From: Bacillota bacterium
GTDB lineage: Bacteria > Bacillota > Sulfobacillia > Sulfobacillales > Sulfobacillaceae
Reading direction: 5' to 3'
Length of the DNA stretch: 46,208 nt
Assembly (NCBI GenBank): GCA_021797675.1
Contig: JAJZZH010000093.1
Coordinates: 1-46,208 of the forward strand
Positions 17,473 through 26,182 of the stretch are shown here, piece by piece. The stretch's first letter is position 1, and each line of letters begins with the position of its first letter. Below the pieces are notes generated by a model. That model saw only the letters and a list, made by a program, of their open reading frames with translations. It did not search any database and was not told the DNA's origin. The position numbers and the translations under genes are program-made.

Positions 17473-17558
17473 CGACGACCCGTCTTCATCATCCGATCTC
17501 ACCGCGTTTCCCTCTCCTTCGGTTGACTTCTCAAGGATTGCCTTACCCAACTGATCCT

Positions 17559-18975
17559 GTGAAGACCATCTGACCGCCAAACTCAAACTGAATACGACCT
17601 CAGGAGAGCGATCAAAGCCTCCCGGATACCGCCATGGCCTATCAAAACGCCTTCAACGATGCGAGCCGGGTGCCTTTGAAAACCGCGAGACGTCCAATCA
17701 AGTCAAGCTCCACCGACGGGTCTATCCAGCACTGCGGGAGCGTTTTGTCGTACCCTCCCAACTGGCTTGTTCGGTGTCGAGACAAGCGGGAGCGACTTTC
17801 GAAGGGTCGTGGACCAAGGTCAAGCAGAATGCCTCTCACCGAACGCGGGGCGATACCAAGAAGCGGTACCAGGGTTGGACAAGGCCCCGATCTTCACATC
17901 CCGTACCGCCCCCTTTCTTGCCATCGGGATTACCGATTCAAGTCGATCAACGCGTAGCTATGACCACCCGGGAGGGGCCTTGGGTTCTCGGTTACGAAGG
18001 ATACCATCAACACCTGAACCTGATCCAAAAAGGTTCTTTGGGTGGTGTCACCTCGGATGCCGCCAAACTCTGGCGTGATCCCCGAACCAAGCCCTTTTTA
18101 TCTAGAGCCTCACACCCTCAGGCATATCAAGGGAGCGGATTTAGGCGAACGGTACCTGGCAGTGACCCCCACCCCAAGGAAGAGGACGCAATGCTTCCAT
18201 GTAGGAAGGAGACGCCCATGCCCCGGGTTCGGGGCACCCACAGGAATGAAAAATGGGGTGGCAGTCCCGGAAGGTTCCGTGGTCGCGATCGGGATATTGT
18301 GGTGATCAGGATCGAGCTGTCTAGATGTGGTGGTCGGCAAGGATTTTTCAGAGGAGGAAGGAGGAAGGAGCGATGCGCCATCAGGTCGAGCTATTGCAGC
18401 GTGCGTTCGCGTCTTCGATCAAAAGGCCCGCGGGGTGTCAAGCGGCGGTTACGCCAATGACAACTGCAAAAGAGACGGTTTAAACCCGATGTGAACCGTC
18501 GAATAGCCAAAGCCATCGAGGCGGGTTTCCTGACCGGCCTGGAAGACCTGACGCATCTCCGTAAACGAACCAGAATCCCTGGCAAGCACCATCGCCGTAA
18601 ACAAACCGCGTGGGTCCTTGCAGAACTCGGTGCTTTCCTAGCTTGCCAGTCCCAGATCGCAAGAGGATTAACCATCCATCCATCCATCCATCCATCCATC
18701 CATCCATCCATCCGTGTGGATGGGGCTTACACCTCCCACCAGGGGTGTCCAATTCGATGATCCAAACCGCCCCAAGCAAGGCTGGTACCCTCTGGGGTTT
18801 TACCCCTTGCGCCGATCTGGTGGGTGTCCGGACTGTCACTCTGAGCACGCTCCTTATCCGGCAGAACGGGATAGGGACGGGTAGACGATGAAGCCAAAGC
18901 CACGCGCCGGCAACGGTTCTTGGAATTTGCGGTGGCGTTCGGATCCAAGCTCCGCCCTTGAGGGCGGGGTCGTTG
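17559..18975 (+). pseudogene. Decayed tnpB (IS200/IS605 OrfB) gene
   Basis: Successive frames spell one TnpB protein broken by several frameshifts. LTAKLKLN follows a GTG at 17559. ETSNQVKLHRRVYPALRERF comes at about 17685, then YRFKSINA and the strand segment GPWVLGYEGY. KGADLGERYLAV, from about 18136, holds the first RuvC aspartate. RSRLRSKGPRGVKRRLR is followed by DVNRRIAKAIEAG and LEDLTHLRKRTR. The zinc-finger region (VDGAYTSHQGCP) has lost most cysteines. The tail reads DDEAKAT and ends in a GC-rich hairpin, CCGCCC-TTGA-GGGCGG (about 18952-18967). A CCAT microsatellite interrupts it near 18690. TnpB proteins are RNA-guided nucleases; this copy cannot make one. No tnpA is visible. Confidence 0.72.
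18672..18713 (+). repeat. CCAT tetranucleotide microsatellite, 10.5 copies
   Basis: Ten and a half perfect CCAT units lie inside the tnpB pseudogene, between the part encoding the bridge-like helix (LACQSQIARG) and the zinc-finger start (VDGAYTS). In an intact frame it would encode repeating His-Pro-Ser-Ile. Tetranucleotide arrays this long mutate readily by slippage. Confidence 0.95.
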
Positions 18976-19436
18976 ACCGATATTCTATCCCCCCTGCACC
19001 CTCCTGCGCGCACCAGCGCCGTTGTCGAGCGGTCTCGCGGCAGGCGATTTTGGGCCAGCAGTGTGGCGCGACAAACCGCCGGCCATGGTTCGGCGGACCC
19101 GACTATGGACGGTCAATCGGCGATCGCGGTGCCGAGCAGTCTCAAAATATTTTCCTCCATAAGGGCAGGAATCCTTTCGGCGCTCGTCGAATGACCCAAA
19201 ACCGTAGTGCGGTCGATATATCGCCTACATGCCGCGCGGCTTTTCCGGAACCGGACCGACGCGGATTTCCCGTTTGGAGTTCGCCAAGCCGGCGTGAAAT
19301 GAACGGACCGGCGATCGCGGAAAGGATTCGGAACATGGCCGCAAAACACCAAGATTGTGCGCGTGGCGAACCAGCCTTTCGTGGTTCGACGGAGTCGACC
19401 GGATCCCGCGAATTTAGCTAGAGGGAGGACCATGCT
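18976..19436. other. Gap between tnpB pseudogene and SLOG gene
   Basis: About 460 bases with only overlapping weak frames on both strands. A minus-strand run reading AERIPALMEENILRLLGTAI (about 19135-19195) looks somewhat protein-like and could be the tail of a lost gene. I do not recognise it, and the frame upstream is poor. No promoter for the next gene stands out. Confidence 0.3.
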
Positions 19437-19814
19437 ATGCCACGCCGTGTTTTGTTGTGCGGGAGTCGCGATTGGACCGATCTTCACGCCCTCAATCGGG
19501 TACTCGACCATCTGGGTCCCGATGTGACGATTGTCCACGGAACCGGCGCCACGGAATTTGAGGCACTATTAGCCGAGGAGGCCGCCAAGCGTGCGTTGCC
19601 CACGGTGGCGATTCCCGTAGAATGGTCGAAGTATGAGGCCAACGCCCGCAATATTCGCAACCGCCGGATGTTGCGGATGGGCATTGACCAGGTGATTGCA
19701 TTCCGCTTGGATGGACCGAGCCCAGGCACCGACCACTTGATTCAGTTGGCGACGGAAGTTGGTATTCCCGTGCACGTCGTCCACGCCGACCAACCGCGGC
19801 AGGAAAGTTCCTAG
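19437..19814 (+). CDS. DUF2493/YspA-type SLOG-domain protein
   Basis: A 125-residue single-domain protein with a Rossmann-like SLOG fold. It begins VLLCGSRDWTD (the conserved GSRxWTD of the family). VTIVHGTGATEFEALLAEEA corresponds to the usual HGxAxGAD loop but has T-E-F where family members normally have G-A-D. The remaining landmarks are VEWSKYEANARNIRNRRML (conserved W..Y...A..RN..M), QVIAFRLDG, and a final GIPVHVV strand. SLOG proteins bind nucleotide-type ligands; related domains appear in plasmid, phage and defence settings, but this small form has no known reaction. The RBS GGGAGG is eight bases before ATG 19437. It stands alone, between mobile-element debris and the ada genes. Confidence 0.8.
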   Translation: MPRRVLLCGSRDWTDLHALNRVLDHLGPDVTIVHGTGATEFEALLAEEAAKRALPTVAIPVEWSKYEANARNIRNRRMLRMGIDQVIAFRLDGPSPGTDHLIQLATEVGIPVHVVHADQPRQESS

Positions 19815-19856
19815 CGTCACGGTACGCCTGGCCTGATGCGTTCATCCCCTATCCGC

Positions 19857-19943
19857 CGTCCGGTTCCGGACAAAGGGCGTCCGTCCGTCGGAACCGGACG
19901 AAGGCTGGGAGCAGTGCCCCGGGCCAGGCAACGTCCGGTTCCG
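19857..19943. repeat. Three copies of a 12-mer, one inverted
   Basis: CGTCCGGTTCCG occurs at 19857-19868 and 19932-19943, with a perfect inverted copy CGGAACCGGACG at 19889-19900. The first and second form a potential hairpin with a 20-base loop. The cluster lies between the SLOG stop and the convergent ogt-like stop. It could be a terminator-like structure, a protein-binding array or a small dispersed repeat. Confidence 0.75.
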
Positions 19944-20075
19944 AACGCGGCCTCGCGTCAGTCGAGGTGCGCTCGTCGCCTTTCTGATTTCCCTGGATCG
20001 CCCGATAGGTGCCTCGGCCCCAGCCCGTACCAATCCGAGGCCACGATACCTGTTCCGGCCGCCTTGCTGGGCGAC

Positions 20076-20726
20076 TTAGTTGGCCGCATCTCCTGACGGT
20101 AGCTGGCCATGTTTTTCATGTTCGATGAGCCAACGTTTGCGAGCCAACCCGCCACCGTAGCCGCCCAGTTCTCCGCTGGCGTTGATGACCCGGTGACACG
20201 GAATGATCAGAGCAAGGCGATTGGCCCCATTGGCCCGCGCCACGGCCCGCGCGGCGGCAGGCTGCCCTATCGCCCGAGCTACGTCGCCATAGGACCGCGT
20301 CTCGCCTGACGGGATTTTCATCAAGGCCGTCCATACCCGCTCTTCGAACGTCGTGCCGAGCAGGTGAATAGGGGTGTGAAACACCTTTCGGGTACCCTCG
20401 AAATATTCTCGCAGCTCGCGCTCGACGCACGCGATCGGGGGATTGACCCCCGGAACGATCACGCTACCCGTTTTCTCGCGCAGACGTTCGACCTGCCGCT
20501 CCAGGGCCCTTCGGTTGAAAAACTCCAAGAGATAGAGGGCGTCCTCATCGCCAATCGCTACCATGGGCCCGAGCGGGGTATCGACCCACCCACCCTTCAG
20601 TACGCACGCGCTCGTCGGCGCGCTCCCCATGATGCGGGCCAATACCTCGCGCAATTCGCTGGGGGACTCGGAACCCGTCGCCACTTGGGCGTCAATGACC
20701 CTTGCACCGGCGCGAATTGTCCTCAT
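20076..20726 (-). CDS. O6-methylguanine-DNA methyltransferase part of a split Ada
   Basis: The C-terminal half carries the suicide alkyl-transfer domain. FEERVWTALMKIPSGETRSYGDVARAIGQP leads to the acceptor cysteine in IIPCHRVINASG and the conserved GGYGGGLARKRWLIEHE, all intact. The first 35 residues from ATG 20726 (MRTIRAGARVIDAQVATG) are the second half of an AraC-type helix-turn-helix. In full-length Ada proteins this continues directly from the domain encoded by the upstream frame. The start overlaps the upstream stop as ATGA. Either a frameshift has split ada, or two coupled polypeptides are made. In Bacillus AdaA and AdaB are separate proteins, but there the break falls between domains, not inside the HTH. 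The methyltransferase alone could still be active. Confidence 0.82.
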   Translation of the reverse strand: MRTIRAGARVIDAQVATGSESPSELREVLARIMGSAPTSACVLKGGWVDTPLGPMVAIGDEDALYLLEFFNRRALERQVERLREKTGSVIVPGVNPPIACVERELREYFEGTRKVFHTPIHLLGTTFEERVWTALMKIPSGETRSYGDVARAIGQPAAARAVARANGANRLALIIPCHRVINASGELGGYGGGLARKRWLIEHEKHGQLPSGDAAN

Positions 20727-21124
20727 GGCGACATCCGTCGGGCGCGGGCATCCTCCACCAATCGCTCTTGGAATGGGCGACGGGCTGTGGAGGCATGGGC
20801 GCAGATCTGTTCGAATCCCGCATCCGTCCATGGCTTTTCAGGATAGGCCTCCATCACCTCTACCAGGCGTTGAACGACGGGTGAAACGTGGTCGGGGGGA
20901 GGCGACAGCGGAAAACAACGCTGGCCCGGTCGACATGATGCCAGCAGTGGCTGCTCCGCAGTCACAAAGAATTCGCCGCGCGCAAACTTCGGTTTACAGG
21001 AAGGACACCTTGGCCGGCAAAATACCCCAGTCGTCATCACGCCGATATCCCCTACCCCATCATATTCGCGCGGCCTCGTGATCCGTGCCCGAAAATATTC
21101 CCGCTGCGTTTCGATCGGAAACAT
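20723..21124 (-). pseudogene. Ada N-terminal zinc/methyl-phosphotriester domain, truncated
   Basis: A 133-residue frame encoding the Ada zinc-binding domain and the first half of the AraC-type DNA-binding domain. FCRPRC gives two zinc cysteines, the first being the methyl acceptor in Ada. The second pair should be CxxC in a PCKRC-like motif, but here it reads PGQRC. One ligand is therefore glycine, a change explained by TGC to GGC. The HTH then runs to RARRMSP and stops, its missing half being in the next frame. Loss of a zinc ligand plus the break inside the HTH argue for decay, so the adaptive (auto-inducing) function is probably gone. ATG 21124 has AAGGAGGG about 11 bases upstream. Confidence 0.65.
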
Positions 21125-21348
21125 GGGCCCTTGCACCCTCCTTGGATTGAGATTGCGGTTGTAAAGTGGTGTCAGCAGCTGCCCAAAAACGTCAACCCAG
21201 ATAACCACGGGGTTCCTCTGATCTTAGGGAAACAGGCGTTTGGAGGTATCCGCTTCTCGGCGGGTGGTTGATCCCCTGATTGGACCAGCAGCACCCGTAA
21301 GATGAACCTCAGCACCGTCCCCACGCCTGCTGCACGACATTGCTTTGA

Positions 21349-24300
21349 TCAGAAGAACTCCAGTTGACTCGACTCACCGAGACCCTGAAGGCTTCCATGC
21401 CGGCGCAAGAGTTCAATCACCGATTTACTGACGTGCGCGCGTTCCCTCAGATCGGCGATGGAAAGAAACGGCTGTTCGTTCCGAGCGCGCACGATATTTT
21501 CGGCAATGGCCTGGCCGAGCCCTGATAAGGCCGCAAAGGGAATGCGCAGTCCTTCGCCCTCGACCAGGAAGCGGACGGCGTCCGATTCCATCAAGTCGAC
21601 CGGAAGAAATCGGAAGCCGCGGGCCATCATTTCGCGAACGACCTCGAGAACGGTAATCATCCCCTTCTCTTTCGCCGACGCGTCGTTGCCCTTGCTCTCG
21701 ATACTGGCGATGGTACGGGTCACCGTTTTCACGTCGGTCATAGCCACCTCATCGGGAAAGTCGGAGGCGCGGACCGTAAAGTAGCTGGCATAGTAGGCAA
21801 GCGGATGATGCACCTTAAACCAGGCTATGCGCCAGCCCATCATCACGTAGGCGGCGGCGTGCGCTTTAGGAAACAAATACGTAATCTTATGACAGGACTG
21901 AATGTACCACTCCGGCACCCCGTGCTCACGCATGAGGCGTTCATACTCCCCACTGAGCCCGCGTCCCTTGCGCACCGACTCCGAGATCGAAAATGCGGTC
22001 CGCGGTTCAATGCCCCGCTGGATCAGATATAGCATGATATCGTCGCGGGTGGCAATCACCTCCGAGAGCGTCGCCTGCCCCTTGCGGATGATGTCCTGGG
22101 CGTTGTTGGTCCACACCTCGGTGCCGTGCGAAATCCCCGAAATTCGAACCAGTTCCGCAAACGACGACGGATGCGTCTCTGTCAGCATCGCGCGGACAAA
22201 GCTGGTGCCAAACTCCGGAACCCCCACGCTGCCCACCGGACTGCCGAGCACTTCCGCTTGAACGCCCAACGCATCTACGCCGCTGAAGAGGCTCAGCGTC
22301 GCCGAATCCTTAAATGGCACGGCCTTGGCATCAATCCCGGTCAACTCTTCCAGCAGCCGGATCACGGTCGGATCATCATGACCGAGCAGATCGAGTTTGA
22401 CCAGCCGCCCTTCGATGGCGTGGTATTCAAAATGCGTGGTTACCACGTCGGAATTGCGGTTGTCGGCCGGATGCTGCACCGGACAGAAGCGATAGATGTC
22501 CTGGTCGCGCGGGACCACCATCACCCCGCCCGGGTGCTGGCCCGTGGTCCGCCGGACCCCGGTCAGGCCCGCCGCCAACCAGTCAATTTCGACCGGCCGA
22601 AGCTTCCGGCCGGTCGTCTCCGCCCAGGCTTTGACCAATCCGAAGGCTGTCTTGGTGGCCACCGTGGCGATGGTGCCGGCCCGAAATACATGGCCTTCAC
22701 CGAACAATTCCTCCGTATAGCGGTGAATTTCCGCCTGATACTCCCCTGAAAAATTGAGGTCAATATCCGGAACCTTATCCCCCTCAAAGCCCAGAAAAGT
22801 TTCAAAGGCAATGTCCTGTCCGTCTCCTACCAGGGTCTCTCCGCAATTGGGGCACTGGCGATCGGGAAGGTCAAATCCCGAACCCACGCTGCCGTCGGTC
22901 ACAAATTCCGTGAAACGGCACTGCGGGCAACGGTAATGCGGCGGCAGCGGGTTGACCTCGGTAATGTTCAACAGCGTGGCCACCAAGGAAGACCCCACCG
23001 AACCCCGGGATCCCACCAGATAGCCGTCCTGCAGCGATTTCTTGACCAAAAGGTGCGCAATGTAATAACTGACCGCAAATCCGTTGCGGACGATGGTGCC
23101 AATTTCCTTGTCCAGCCGTTCGGCTACGATCGTGGGGAGCGGATCACCGTACCATTCGCGAGCACGCTCTATCGGCATGGTGGAGACGACTTTCTCCGCA
23201 TCCGGCATGCTGGGCGAAAACAACCCCTTGGGAATCGGTTCCACATCACCGATGGCGTCAAGAAGACGACGCGGATTATCAATCACCACCGCGCGGGCAT
23301 CGCCCGCGTCAAGCCAGGAAAATGCCGCCAGCATTTCCGCCGTGGTCCGATAATGCAAATCGGCCTCGGCCTGATGCAGTTCGCCTTTGGCGGTCTCGGC
23401 CAAAATACTTCGCAAAATTTTATGATCGGGGCGCAAATAGTGCGCGTCCGACACCGCCACCACCGGCTTCGCGTGACGCTGTCCGAGGTCGATGAGGGCC
23501 CGCTGCCACTGCCGACCGGTCTGCAGATCACTCAGGTGTTCCTCCCTGAGCAAGTCATGACCAACCTCCAGGGGCTGAATCTCCCAGTAATCATACCATT
23601 CGGCCAACCGTCGCAGTTCCTCGGCCGATGCGCCGCGATATAACGCCTCTTGAATCTCTCCGCCATGGGCGGGTGAACCCAGCCACCATTCGCCTCGGTG
23701 CTCTTCCAGAAGCCTTCGCGGAACTCGCGGCACGCGATGAAAGAACTCCAAGTGAGAACGGCTGATCAAACGATATAGGGCGGCAATCCCCGACGTCTCC
23801 CTCACCAGCACCACGACTGGTGTCGGCCGTCCCACACTGAAATCCACGGGCTGCGGCTGACGAAGCCACCCCTCATCGCTGCCCACGGGTCCCAAGCTTT
23901 CCATGACCTTCAAAATCACCTGTCCAGTTGCCTCAGCGTCCGCCAAGGCCCGGTGGTGTTGCGAGAGGGGAACTCCCAAGCTCCGAGTTAGCGCATCGAG
24001 GGCGTAGCTTTTTTGGTCCGGCAGGGCAATGCGGGCCAGGGTCAGGGAATCTAAGACCGCAAACGGCCAATTGCCTTGGCCATAGCGCGCGAACGCCCGC
24101 GCCAGAAACCCGACGTCAAACCGCGCGTTATGGGCAGCCAGTGCTGCTCCTCGACAGAACCCAAAAAACTCGGGCCAGACGTCGTCCGGCGCGGCGGCCG
24201 CTTCCAGCTCCGCCGCCCGGATCCCGGTAATCTCGAACGAAGTTCGGCTCACCCGACGGGAAGGGCGCACCAGGCGCTGGAACTGGCCGACAACAACGCC

Positions 24301-25497
24301 TCGCTCGATGCGCACGGCGCCAATTTCGATGACTTCGTGGGCCCAGGGGCTGAGCCCCGTGGTCTCCACATCCACGACCACCAACGGCGTATCCGGCCAG
24401 GGAGCGGAAAGCTCTGGGCCGTTTAGCGCCGCCTGCGCATCGTCCACCATGTAGACTTCAATCCCATAGATGGCGCGCACTCCCGTCTTCCGGGCCCACT
24501 GCTCGGCCTCCGGATAGGCCTGAACCACCCCGTGATCGACAATCGCCAAGGCGGGATGGCCCAACGTCTTCGCCAGTTGGAATGCCTCCCCTACGTCGAC
24601 CAAGCCATCCATCGCGCTCATCTTGGTATGCAGGTGCAGCTCTACCCGACCCAGGTCGCTACCGTCCTCCAGCCGGGTCGCGTCGGGAGGGTCGATCGGC
24701 CCGGCCTCCTTGACCCGCACCACCGTCTCCTCGGTGTACCGGTCGACCTCCGCAGTTCCCCGCGCGCGGATCCATTGGCCCGACTCGAAGCGATGGGCAG
24801 AAAACTCCTCCTGTCCCCGTCTTTGGTCGACGCGCAGCCGATAGGCGGTGCTGCCGTCCGCGAGCGACAGCGTGACATGGTAGAGCTTGTCCCGGCCCAG
24901 TCGGGACTGTACGTCAAACAGCCTGCCTTCCAGCGTAACCTCTGCCCCCGGCTCTAGATCCTCCTCGCCTGGCTTGGCGCCGCTCGAAGGAGCTCCGCGG
25001 CCTACCCGAGGCAGGCGCGAATCAATCTCTAGGCGGGGCACCGGCACGGGTGCGTCCGGGACGGACGCCACGGGCGGGGCCAGGGTCAGGCAGAGTGGAG
25101 GCATCTCCGGCCATTTTTGCCGCAAACGCGCTTCTCCACCCCATCGTTCAAAGAGACTTTGAACGACCGCACTGGGAAAGGTGATGACTATCCTCCCTGC
25201 TTGAAAGCGGATCGCGTCCTCATCTAACAGGGAATCCACAGCGGCCTTCTCTTCACGCCAAATTCCCCGAAGGCGCTGCAACGGGTCTTCCTCCCGAGCA
25301 GGCGCCGCAAGCACCCGACAGGCTTGTCCCATGATTCCGGCAAGCACGTCGGCCAACGACCGCGCCGTATCCTCACCGCCCAAATCCGCCGCAAAGCAAA
25401 ACACCAATTCTGTGAGCTCAATGCGGACCAGCGTGGGAACCAACCGAGCCTCCGGTATCCCCCGCTGGCGAGCCCAGTCCAAAAGCCGCCGATCCAC
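21349..25497 (-). CDS. polC: DNA polymerase III subunit alpha, PolC type
   Basis: The replicative polymerase with built-in proofreading that is typical of Firmicutes. Domains in order are: an N-terminal region; an OB-fold (AEVTLEGRLFDVQSR at about 185); a PHP domain beginning VELHLHTKMSAMDG; an inserted DEDDh exonuclease starting VVVDVETTGLSPWAHEVIEIG and ending in HHRALADAEATG; and the second PHP half (SDAHYLRP). A zinc-finger follows with two CxxC pairs (CPQC and CPNCGE). The polymerase active site is PDIDLNFSGEYQ, and the C-terminus carries a helix-hairpin-helix. Length 1382 is normal. GTG 25497 follows AGGAGG. It ends the long minus-strand core run, 10 bases after a GT2 gene. Confidence 0.97.
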   Translation of the reverse strand: MDRRLLDWARQRGIPEARLVPTLVRIELTELVFCFAADLGGEDTARSLADVLAGIMGQACRVLAAPAREEDPLQRLRGIWREEKAAVDSLLDEDAIRFQAGRIVITFPSAVVQSLFERWGGEARLRQKWPEMPPLCLTLAPPVASVPDAPVPVPRLEIDSRLPRVGRGAPSSGAKPGEEDLEPGAEVTLEGRLFDVQSRLGRDKLYHVTLSLADGSTAYRLRVDQRRGQEEFSAHRFESGQWIRARGTAEVDRYTEETVVRVKEAGPIDPPDATRLEDGSDLGRVELHLHTKMSAMDGLVDVGEAFQLAKTLGHPALAIVDHGVVQAYPEAEQWARKTGVRAIYGIEVYMVDDAQAALNGPELSAPWPDTPLVVVDVETTGLSPWAHEVIEIGAVRIERGVVVGQFQRLVRPSRRVSRTSFEITGIRAAELEAAAAPDDVWPEFFGFCRGAALAAHNARFDVGFLARAFARYGQGNWPFAVLDSLTLARIALPDQKSYALDALTRSLGVPLSQHHRALADAEATGQVILKVMESLGPVGSDEGWLRQPQPVDFSVGRPTPVVVLVRETSGIAALYRLISRSHLEFFHRVPRVPRRLLEEHRGEWWLGSPAHGGEIQEALYRGASAEELRRLAEWYDYWEIQPLEVGHDLLREEHLSDLQTGRQWQRALIDLGQRHAKPVVAVSDAHYLRPDHKILRSILAETAKGELHQAEADLHYRTTAEMLAAFSWLDAGDARAVVIDNPRRLLDAIGDVEPIPKGLFSPSMPDAEKVVSTMPIERAREWYGDPLPTIVAERLDKEIGTIVRNGFAVSYYIAHLLVKKSLQDGYLVGSRGSVGSSLVATLLNITEVNPLPPHYRCPQCRFTEFVTDGSVGSGFDLPDRQCPNCGETLVGDGQDIAFETFLGFEGDKVPDIDLNFSGEYQAEIHRYTEELFGEGHVFRAGTIATVATKTAFGLVKAWAETTGRKLRPVEIDWLAAGLTGVRRTTGQHPGGVMVVPRDQDIYRFCPVQHPADNRNSDVVTTHFEYHAIEGRLVKLDLLGHDDPTVIRLLEELTGIDAKAVPFKDSATLSLFSGVDALGVQAEVLGSPVGSVGVPEFGTSFVRAMLTETHPSSFAELVRISGISHGTEVWTNNAQDIIRKGQATLSEVIATRDDIMLYLIQRGIEPRTAFSISESVRKGRGLSGEYERLMREHGVPEWYIQSCHKITYLFPKAHAAAYVMMGWRIAWFKVHHPLAYYASYFTVRASDFPDEVAMTDVKTVTRTIASIESKGNDASAKEKGMITVLEVVREMMARGFRFLPVDLMESDAVRFLVEGEGLRIPFAALSGLGQAIAENIVRARNEQPFLSIADLRERAHVSKSVIELLRRHGSLQGLGESSQLEFF

Positions 25498-25507
25498 ACG
25501 TGTCCTC

Positions 25508-26143
25508 CTAAATCCTCGGAATCTCCCGGATAATCTCCCAGTACATCTTCATCCGCGCCGCAAGTCCTTTAACCAGACCGAGTTTCTCTTCTTTCATCAC
25601 TTGCGACACATCGTTCAATACCACCTCCTTGGGCACGATGCCGAGTCGCTTTAACTGCCGGTGAATCTGCAGCTCTACGCCAAACCCGGCATCGTCCAGG
25701 GTCGCCACATCAACCACCAGGTCGCGCCGGAGAGCGCGCTGGCCGGAGAGAAAAGGTGCTAAAGCCTGGGCCCAATCGGTACTGGCTCGCCCGCCTTCAA
25801 AGATGCCCACCGTGGCATCATAGCTTTCATCCCAGATAGGACAGAGTAACGACCGAACATGAGCGACGGTCAACCCGATTAAATCCGCATCCAGAAACAG
25901 CACAATATCGGCGTCGGCCCGTTCGATGCCCGCCTTCAATGCCGCTCCCTTACCCATGTTCATCGGGAGTTCGACCACGTCGACTCCCAAGCCGCGGCTG
26001 ATTTCCGAGGTCTTGTCACCCGAGCCGTCGTTGACCACGATGATCTGGTCAATTTCGCTCATGGCGCGCAGCACCCGAAGCACGTTGGCAATATTTCCTT
26101 CTTCATTGTAAGCCGGTATGATCGCGGCCACTCGTTCTCGCAT
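25508..26143 (-). CDS. GT2-family glycosyltransferase (DPM1-like)
   Basis: A 211-residue GT-A enzyme: AAIIPAYNEEGNI at the N-terminus, IIVVNDGSGDKTSEI with the nucleotide-binding Asp, and VLFLDADLIGL with the DxD metal site. It resembles polyprenyl-phosphate mannosyl/glucosyltransferases but has no C-terminal membrane helices, so it is presumably cytosolic or peripheral. It lies between proS and polC, 10 bases before polC and 39 after proS, so it is co-transcribed with housekeeping genes. That location is unusual and gives no direct clue to substrate. Confidence 0.9.
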   Translation of the reverse strand: MRERVAAIIPAYNEEGNIANVLRVLRAMSEIDQIIVVNDGSGDKTSEISRGLGVDVVELPMNMGKGAALKAGIERADADIVLFLDADLIGLTVAHVRSLLCPIWDESYDATVGIFEGGRASTDWAQALAPFLSGQRALRRDLVVDVATLDDAGFGVELQIHRQLKRLGIVPKEVVLNDVSQVMKEEKLGLVKGLAARMKMYWEIIREIPRI

Positions 26144-26182
26144 GTGAGGTTCGCCCCACTTTTTTTCCGTGCGCTACCACGG

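Noticed and set aside
17774-18460. 228-codon ORF as an independent gene
   Set aside because: Only parts of it match TnpB and the remaining parts match in other frames, so it is a pseudogene fragment.
18491-18760. 89-codon ORF with Ile-His-Pro-Ser repeats as an antifreeze-like or surface repeat protein
   Set aside because: The repeat is a CCAT microsatellite inside a frameshifted tnpB whose flanking residues match TnpB.
20805-20825. Possible tRNA T-loop (GTTCGAATCCC)
   Set aside because: It lies inside the Ada frame, and no acceptor stem, D-arm or anticodon arm can be folded around it.
23591-25162. Several 90-140-codon ORFs within polC
   Set aside because: All lie inside the intact 1382-codon polC frame.
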